NCBI GenBank assembly: GCA_043802345.1
Contig: JAZDLC010000329.1
Location: forward strand, 1 to 10,269
Length of the DNA: 10,269 bases
From: JAZDLC01 sp043802345
Lineage (GTDB): Bacteria; Planctomycetota; B15-G4; JADJEK01
Direction: 5' to 3'
The notes under the pieces were generated by a model that was not told the DNA's origin, made no database searches, and was given only the letters and a program-made list of their open reading frames with translations. Made by a program: the position numbers and the translations under genes. Positions 6,941-10,269 of the stretch are shown piece after piece (position 1 is the first letter of the stretch; each line of letters opens with the position of its first letter).

Positions 6941-7575
6941 GCGTTTTCCCTGCTGTCATCGGTAGAGGCGGAAGCGTCATACCCATCAAGAAAGAGAGCG
7001 GTCTGCTGCGCGGCGAGATCGTCCAGGCTCACGCTGCTTCGCTCGGGGTCATACCACTGATAGAACCAGTTGAGCATGCCAAACAGGTTCGCGGTGGCGA
7101 GCCACGAGCCGCGGGAGGCGGCCTGCTTGGGCCGTAGCGCCAGGACCAGACCGTGGACGGTCGCGAAGTAGGCGCGGCGGCGTTCGTGGACGTCGTCATA
7201 CGCCTCGCCCTCGAGCGTCTCGAGCTCACGGGCGCACACCTTGAGTTCCTGCATGTGCTCGCCGAAGTGACGGACGTGATTGCGCACGGCCGCGGCGAGG
7301 CGCTCGCGCGGTTCGGTCAGCCCCTCGAGGCTGCTCTCCAAGCCCCGGAGCAAGGAATCGAACGTGTGGTACTGGATCCAGTACAGGAGCTCTTCCTTGC
7401 TCGCCACGTAGTGGTAGATTCCGGCGAGGCTGACCCGGGCCTCGGCGGAGATGCGCCGCATGGAGGCCTTGTCGTACCCCACCTCGCAGAAGACCCGCGC
7501 CGCCGCATCGAGGAGATGAAGCCGCTTGCTGTCGAAAGCGGGGGTCCGCCCGCGTGGTGTCTGGAGTGGCCGCAT
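6937..7575 (-). CDS. TetR/AcrR-family transcriptional regulator, first gene of the bam operon
   Basis: 212-residue TetR-family repressor. A basic N-terminal arm (1-18) precedes the DNA-binding domain at about 19-66. Its helix-turn-helix reads roughly MRRISAEARVSLAGIYHYVASKEEL, given here as residues 39-63, with the family's typical Y-H-Y-x-x-S-K-E-E-L. The all-helical C-terminal half ends with LNWFYQWYDPERSSVSLDDLAAQ, near 168-190. That WY-x-P...L-x-E/D-L-A ending is common in TetR regulators tied to acyl-CoA metabolism. The ATG has GGAG four bases upstream and lies directly below the palindromes at 7581-7605, which suggests autorepression. The stop overlaps bamB as ATGA, so it is co-transcribed with the genes it probably controls. 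Benzoyl-CoA or a related thioester is a reasonable ligand guess but is not shown by the sequence. It is unlike the BamVW two-component or BgeR regulators known from Geobacter. Confidence 0.88.
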   Translation of the reverse strand: MRPLQTPRGRTPAFDSKRLHLLDAAARVFCEVGYDKASMRRISAEARVSLAGIYHYVASKEELLYWIQYHTFDSLLRGLESSLEGLTEPRERLAAAVRNHVRHFGEHMQELKVCARELETLEGEAYDDVHERRRAYFATVHGLVLALRPKQAASRGSWLATANLFGMLNWFYQWYDPERSSVSLDDLAAQQTALFLDGYDASASTDDSRENA

Positions 7576-7580
7576 CCGGC

Positions 7581-7605
7581 TCCGTTCGAACGTCCGTTCG
7601 GGAAC
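7581..7605 (-). promoter_or_regulatory. Probable TetR operator: overlapping GTTC/GAAC palindromes in the operon leader
   Basis: Three perfect palindromes overlap here: CGTTCGAACG (7583-7592), CGAACG-TC-CGTTCG (7587-7600) and GTTC-GG-GAAC (7596-7605). On the plus strand TCCGTTCG also repeats directly, at 7581-7588 and 7593-7600, a 12-base step. Palindromes of the GAACG-NN-CGTTC kind are typical TetR-family operators. The cluster lies between the predicted transcription start (about 7611) and the tetR ATG, and it covers the GGAG ribosome site at 7580-7583. Bound repressor could block both early elongation and the leader. Assignment to this TetR protein is inferred from adjacency. Confidence 0.65.
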
Positions 7606-7617
7606 AACACGATGCAG

Positions 7618-7645
7618 ATTACACCGCCTGCGGCGGGATTGTCAA
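7618..7645 (-). promoter_or_regulatory. Sigma-70-type promoter for tetR-bamBCDEF
   Basis: On the minus strand a perfect -35 box TTGACA (7645-7640) is separated by 16 bases from TGTAAT (7623-7618), which matches the -10 consensus at five of six positions. Transcription would start near 7611, giving a leader of about 35 bases before the tetR ATG. This is the only good promoter I see in the 161-base gap between hutU and tetR. The rest of the gap (7646-7736) has only weak complementary stretches (CAAGG/CCTTG) and no T-run, so I see no convincing hutU terminator. Confidence 0.7.
7624..7636 (-). repeat. Perfect inverted repeat inside the promoter spacer
   Basis: CCGCC-TGC-GGCGG on the plus strand (five-base arms, three-base centre) starts directly beside the -10 box and fills most of the 16-base spacer between the two promoter boxes. 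It could be a second operator, for this TetR or another regulator. In a GC-rich genome a short G/C-only palindrome can also arise by chance, so the functional reading is weak. Confidence 0.35.
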
Positions 7646-7736
7646 CCATCCGTCCTTGTCTGCAACCCAAGGAACAGAAAGATCTTGCACCTTGACGTGA
7701 GGGTCGGAAGGGAAAGGGGGTAGTTGCCGTTTCTTC

Positions 7737-9782
7737 TCAGCCAAACGCCTGCTTGATCGATGCGGCAACAAGAGCTTCCTCGGCGGCCGCGGGGAGGGTG
7801 ACGTTCATGCCCGGCTCGGCCTCCATCGCCTTGCCGGCGGCGTAGATGGCGCCGTGGTTTCCGGCCCAGGCGCGGCGGGCCAGGCCGTTGGAGACGTCCC
7901 ACGAAAGCATGGCGGCCGCGCGGCGGGCGGCGGCCTCGGTGCCATCAAGCACCATGCCGAAGCCGCCGTTGATCACCTCACCCCAGCCCACGCCCCCGCC
8001 GTTGTGCAACGACACCCAGGTGGCGCCGCGGAACCCGTCGCCGATGAAGTTCTGCACGGCCATGTCGGCGCAGAACATGGAGCCGTCGCGGATGTTGGCC
8101 GTCTCCCGGTAGGGGGAATCGGTGCCCGAAACGTCGTGGTGGTCCCGGCCGAGCACCACCGGGCTCCTGACCCGACCCTGCGCCACGGCCGCGTTGAAAG
8201 CCAGCGCGATGTCGATCCGCCCCTTCCGGTCGGCGTAGAGGATCCGGGCCTGGGAGCCCACCACCATCTGGTTCTGTCCCGCCTCGCGGATCCAACGCAC
8301 GTTGTCGAGCATCTGCTGCTTGATCTCCGGATCGGCCTGGGCGGCCATTTCCTCCAGGATCCCGGCGGAGATCGCGTCGGTGGTGGCCAGATCCTCCGGG
8401 TCGCAGGAAGTGCAGACCCAGCGGAACGGCCCGAACCCGTAGTCGAAGCACATCGGCCCCATGATGTCCTCGACGTAGGACGGATACGAGAAGCTGCCGT
8501 CGTCCTTGAGGATTCCGGGCGCGCCGGCCCGGGAGGCCTCGAGCAGGAAGGCGTTGCCGTAGTCCCAGAAGTGCATGCCGTTCTTGGCCAGGGTGTTGAT
8601 CGCCTTCACCTGACGGCGCAGCGACTCGTACACCTTCTCCTTGAAGCCGGCCGGATCGCTGACCATCATCCGGTTCGATTCCTCATGGGAGAGCCCCGCC
8701 GGGTAATACCCCCCGGCGAAGGGGCTGTGCAGCGAGGTCTGATCGCTGCCGAGCTCCACCTCGATTCCGGCCTTGGCGAATCGCTCCCAGAGATCCACCA
8801 CGTTCCCCTGGTAGGCGAGGGCCACTCCCTTGCGTTCCTTGCGCGCGCTCTCGACGCGCAGCAGCAGCTTGTCGAGATCGGTATGGAGTTCGTCGACCCA
8901 GCCCTGCTCCAGCCGCTTCTGCGCGGCCTTCGGATTCACCTCGGCGATCAGGCCGATGGCCCCCGCAATCACCGACGCCTTGCCCTGGGCGCCGCTCATC
9001 CCACCGAGCCCCGAGGTGACGTACAGCTTCCCCTCGAGCCCCACTCCCGGATCGAGTCCCAGGTAGCGCCGGCCCGCATTCAACAGGGTGATCGTGGTGC
9101 CATGCACGATTCCCTGCGGGCCGATGTACATGAAGCTGCCCGCGGTCATCTGCCCATAGGAGGTGACGCCCAGGGCGGCCATCCTGGTGTAGTCGTCGTG
9201 GCTCGAGTGGTTCGGAATGACCATGCCGTTGGTCACCACCACCCGGGGCGCGTCCGGGTGCGAGGGGAACAGCCCGAGGGGATGGCCCGAGTACATCACC
9301 AGGGTCTGCTCGTCGGTCATCTCCGCGAGGTACTTCATGGTCAAGAGGTACTGGGCCCAGTTCTGGAAAACCGTGCCGTTCCCTCCGTAGGTGATCAGCT
9401 CGTGCGGGTGCTGGGCCACGCGCTTGTCCAGGTTGTTCTGGATCATCACCATGATCGCCTGGGCCTGCCTGCACCGGGCCGGATACTCATCGATCGGCCG
9501 GGCTCGCATCTCATAGGTCGGGCGGAACCGCCGCATGTAGATCCGGCCGTCCGTGGCCAGCTCGCGCGCGAACTCCTTGGCCAGCTCGGCATGCATCGAC
9601 GCGGGGAAGTAGCGCAGGGCGTTCTTGAGCGCCTGCTCCTTCTCGCGATCCTTGAGCAGCATCGGCCGCGCCGGCGCGTGGTTGATCCCTGGCTCCTCGG
9701 GTGGCATTGGCGGCAGCTCCGTGGGGATCCCGGCCGCGATGGTTTCCTTGAAAGACCGAACCGGGTTTGTTTCAGCACTCAT
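7737..9782 (-). CDS. hutU: Urocanate hydratase (urocanase), long form
   Basis: 681-residue NAD-dependent cytoplasmic enzyme of histidine degradation, converting urocanate to 4-imidazolone-5-propionate. Signatures (residues from the chosen start) are YGGNGTVFQNWAQY (132-145), the glycine-rich GLGGMSGAQ (258-266), GFGPFRWVCTSCDPEDL (449-465), DHHDVSGTDSPYRET (547-561) and NGGGVGWGE (594-602). At about 680 residues it matches the long UROC1-like form rather than the bacterial HutU of about 555. It reads GPFRWVCTSCDPED where the short enzymes, as I recall, have GPFRWVALSGDPED. The start at 9782 makes an ATGA overlap with the upstream gene. An in-frame ATG at 9803 would overlap by 25 bases and is less likely. 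It is coupled to the upstream epimerase-like gene. No other hut gene is visible. A functional link to the bam operon is not evident. Confidence 0.95.
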   Translation of the reverse strand: MSAETNPVRSFKETIAAGIPTELPPMPPEEPGINHAPARPMLLKDREKEQALKNALRYFPASMHAELAKEFARELATDGRIYMRRFRPTYEMRARPIDEYPARCRQAQAIMVMIQNNLDKRVAQHPHELITYGGNGTVFQNWAQYLLTMKYLAEMTDEQTLVMYSGHPLGLFPSHPDAPRVVVTNGMVIPNHSSHDDYTRMAALGVTSYGQMTAGSFMYIGPQGIVHGTTITLLNAGRRYLGLDPGVGLEGKLYVTSGLGGMSGAQGKASVIAGAIGLIAEVNPKAAQKRLEQGWVDELHTDLDKLLLRVESARKERKGVALAYQGNVVDLWERFAKAGIEVELGSDQTSLHSPFAGGYYPAGLSHEESNRMMVSDPAGFKEKVYESLRRQVKAINTLAKNGMHFWDYGNAFLLEASRAGAPGILKDDGSFSYPSYVEDIMGPMCFDYGFGPFRWVCTSCDPEDLATTDAISAGILEEMAAQADPEIKQQMLDNVRWIREAGQNQMVVGSQARILYADRKGRIDIALAFNAAVAQGRVRSPVVLGRDHHDVSGTDSPYRETANIRDGSMFCADMAVQNFIGDGFRGATWVSLHNGGGVGWGEVINGGFGMVLDGTEAAARRAAAMLSWDVSNGLARRAWAGNHGAIYAAGKAMEAEPGMNVTLPAAAEEALVAASIKQAFG

Positions 9783-10269
9783 TTCGCGGCCTCGTCCTTC
9801 CACATCTCGAGGAGCTCGACCTCGCGCTCGGGCTTCATGCCGGCCCGCATCTTCGTCTCATCCCCGTTCTGGTCGAACCAATCGAGGGTGTCGAGGATCG
9901 TGTCTCCGAGCGGCCGGAAGGTGAGTCCCGCCGCGATCGCCTTGCTGACGTCGTAGTGGCCCTGCATTGAACTCGGCAGCCAGAGCGGCAGCTCCATGTA
10001 CGGGCTGACCTTGTTCTCGAGCAGGAACTCCTCGGGAACCCAGGTGAAGGAGCACTTGCTGCCGGTGACGACCTTGCACCCGTGGAGCAGCTCCTCCATC
10101 GTGAACCGGCCGTCGAAGCCGACCGCGTTGTAGACGCCCGGCTGCTGCGCATCGCCCAGCCGGACGATCCAGTCTCCGAGGTCGCGGACATCGATGACCT
10201 GGACCTCGGCCTCGGGTTCCGCCGGCGCCAGGACCTCACCGCCCCGCCGGACCCGCAGCGGCCAGTAGG
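9779..10269 (-). CDS. NAD-dependent epimerase/dehydratase-like protein, C-terminal part (N-terminus outside window)
   Basis: The last 162 codons of a protein whose start lies beyond the right edge. The first complete visible codons read YWPLRVRRGGEVLAPAEP, then QVIDVRDLGDWIVRL and GVYNAVG, and it ends with DTILDTLDWFDQ and a charged tail. The Y-W-P-x-R-x-x-R-G-G-E-V-L-A-P and I-D-V-R-D-L-x-x-W blocks are typical of the C-terminal half of extended short-chain dehydrogenase/epimerase proteins annotated as NAD-dependent epimerase/dehydratase. The NAD-binding GxxGxxG region and the catalytic Tyr-Lys would be outside the window, so activity and substrate cannot be judged. Its TGA overlaps the hutU ATG, placing both in one transcript. 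That is the only hint of a role near histidine catabolism, and it is weak. Confidence 0.75.
   Translation of the reverse strand, partial: YWPLRVRRGGEVLAPAEPEAEVQVIDVRDLGDWIVRLGDAQQPGVYNAVGFDGRFTMEELLHGCKVVTGSKCSFTWVPEEFLLENKVSPYMELPLWLPSSMQGHYDVSKAIAAGLTFRPLGDTILDTLDWFDQNGDETKMRAGMKPEREVELLEMWKDEAAK

Noticed and set aside
7646..7736. Possible terminator after hutU
   Set aside because: Only a five-base CAAGG/CCTTG pairing with a 17-base loop and an internal AAGATCTT palindrome. No stable GC hairpin followed by a T-run.
9780..9803. Earlier in-frame ATG at 9803 as the hutU start
   Set aside because: It would overlap the upstream gene by 25 bases. The ATG at 9782 gives the ATGA overlap seen repeatedly in this window, and an AAGGA lies upstream of it.
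7854..9956. 700-codon open frame on the plus strand opposite hutU
   Set aside because: It is the mirror of a GC-rich coding sequence. The translation is rich in His, Arg, Gly, Val and Asp with no recognisable motif, while the minus-strand frame is an unmistakable urocanase.
1..10269. tRNA, rRNA, CRISPR arrays, insertion sequences, attachment sites
   Set aside because: Reading both strands showed no repeat-spacer pattern, transposase, terminal inverted repeats or tRNA-like cloverleaf. Nearly the whole window is occupied by conserved metabolic genes.

Overview
This is a dense, GC-rich bacterial window with every recognisable gene on the minus strand, so transcription runs from high to low coordinates. 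The main content is most of a class II benzoyl-CoA reductase (Bam) operon. This is the tungsten-dependent, ATP-independent system that strict anaerobes use to dearomatise benzoyl-CoA. Gene content points to an anaerobic or facultatively anaerobic aromatic degrader that makes selenoproteins. A Desulfobacterota-like host would fit, but the lineage cannot be fixed from this sequence.

Layout in transcription order: (1) 10269-9779, the C-terminal part of an NAD-dependent epimerase/dehydratase-like protein; (2) 9782-7737, a long-form urocanate hydratase (hutU), start/stop-overlapped with the previous gene; (3) 7736-7576, an intergenic region with a strong sigma-70-type promoter (TTGACA, 16 bp, TGTAAT) and a compact set of GTTC/GAAC palindromes in the leader; (4) 7575-6937, a TetR-family regulator; (5) 6940-4934 bamB, the tungstopterin catalytic subunit; (6) 4937-4395 bamC, a three-cluster ferredoxin subunit; (7) about 4358-3186 bamD, HdrB/HdrD-like; (8) 3189-136 bamE, a tandem HdrA-like flavoprotein; (9) 87-1, the start of bamF, MvhD-like, cut by the window edge.

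The junctions tetR/bamB, bamB/bamC and bamD/bamE are ATGA overlaps. tetR-bamBCDEF therefore looks like one translationally coupled unit driven from the promoter at 7618-7645, with the regulator as first gene. In the established model, BamBC reduces the aromatic ring, and BamD-BamI supply electrons, probably by flavin-based electron bifurcation at the HdrA-like BamE. The NADH-dehydrogenase-like BamG-I would be expected just beyond the left edge.

The most important hidden feature is bamF. Read normally it stops after 17 codons. With the in-frame TGA at 34-36 read as selenocysteine, it gives the MvhD signature FLCNW-U-AYSAADLSG. Selenocysteine-containing BamF has been proposed before for Geobacter, so this is a recognised but easily missed recoding case. 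The parts I have not seen described are the promoter-operator arrangement and the co-transcribed TetR regulator.
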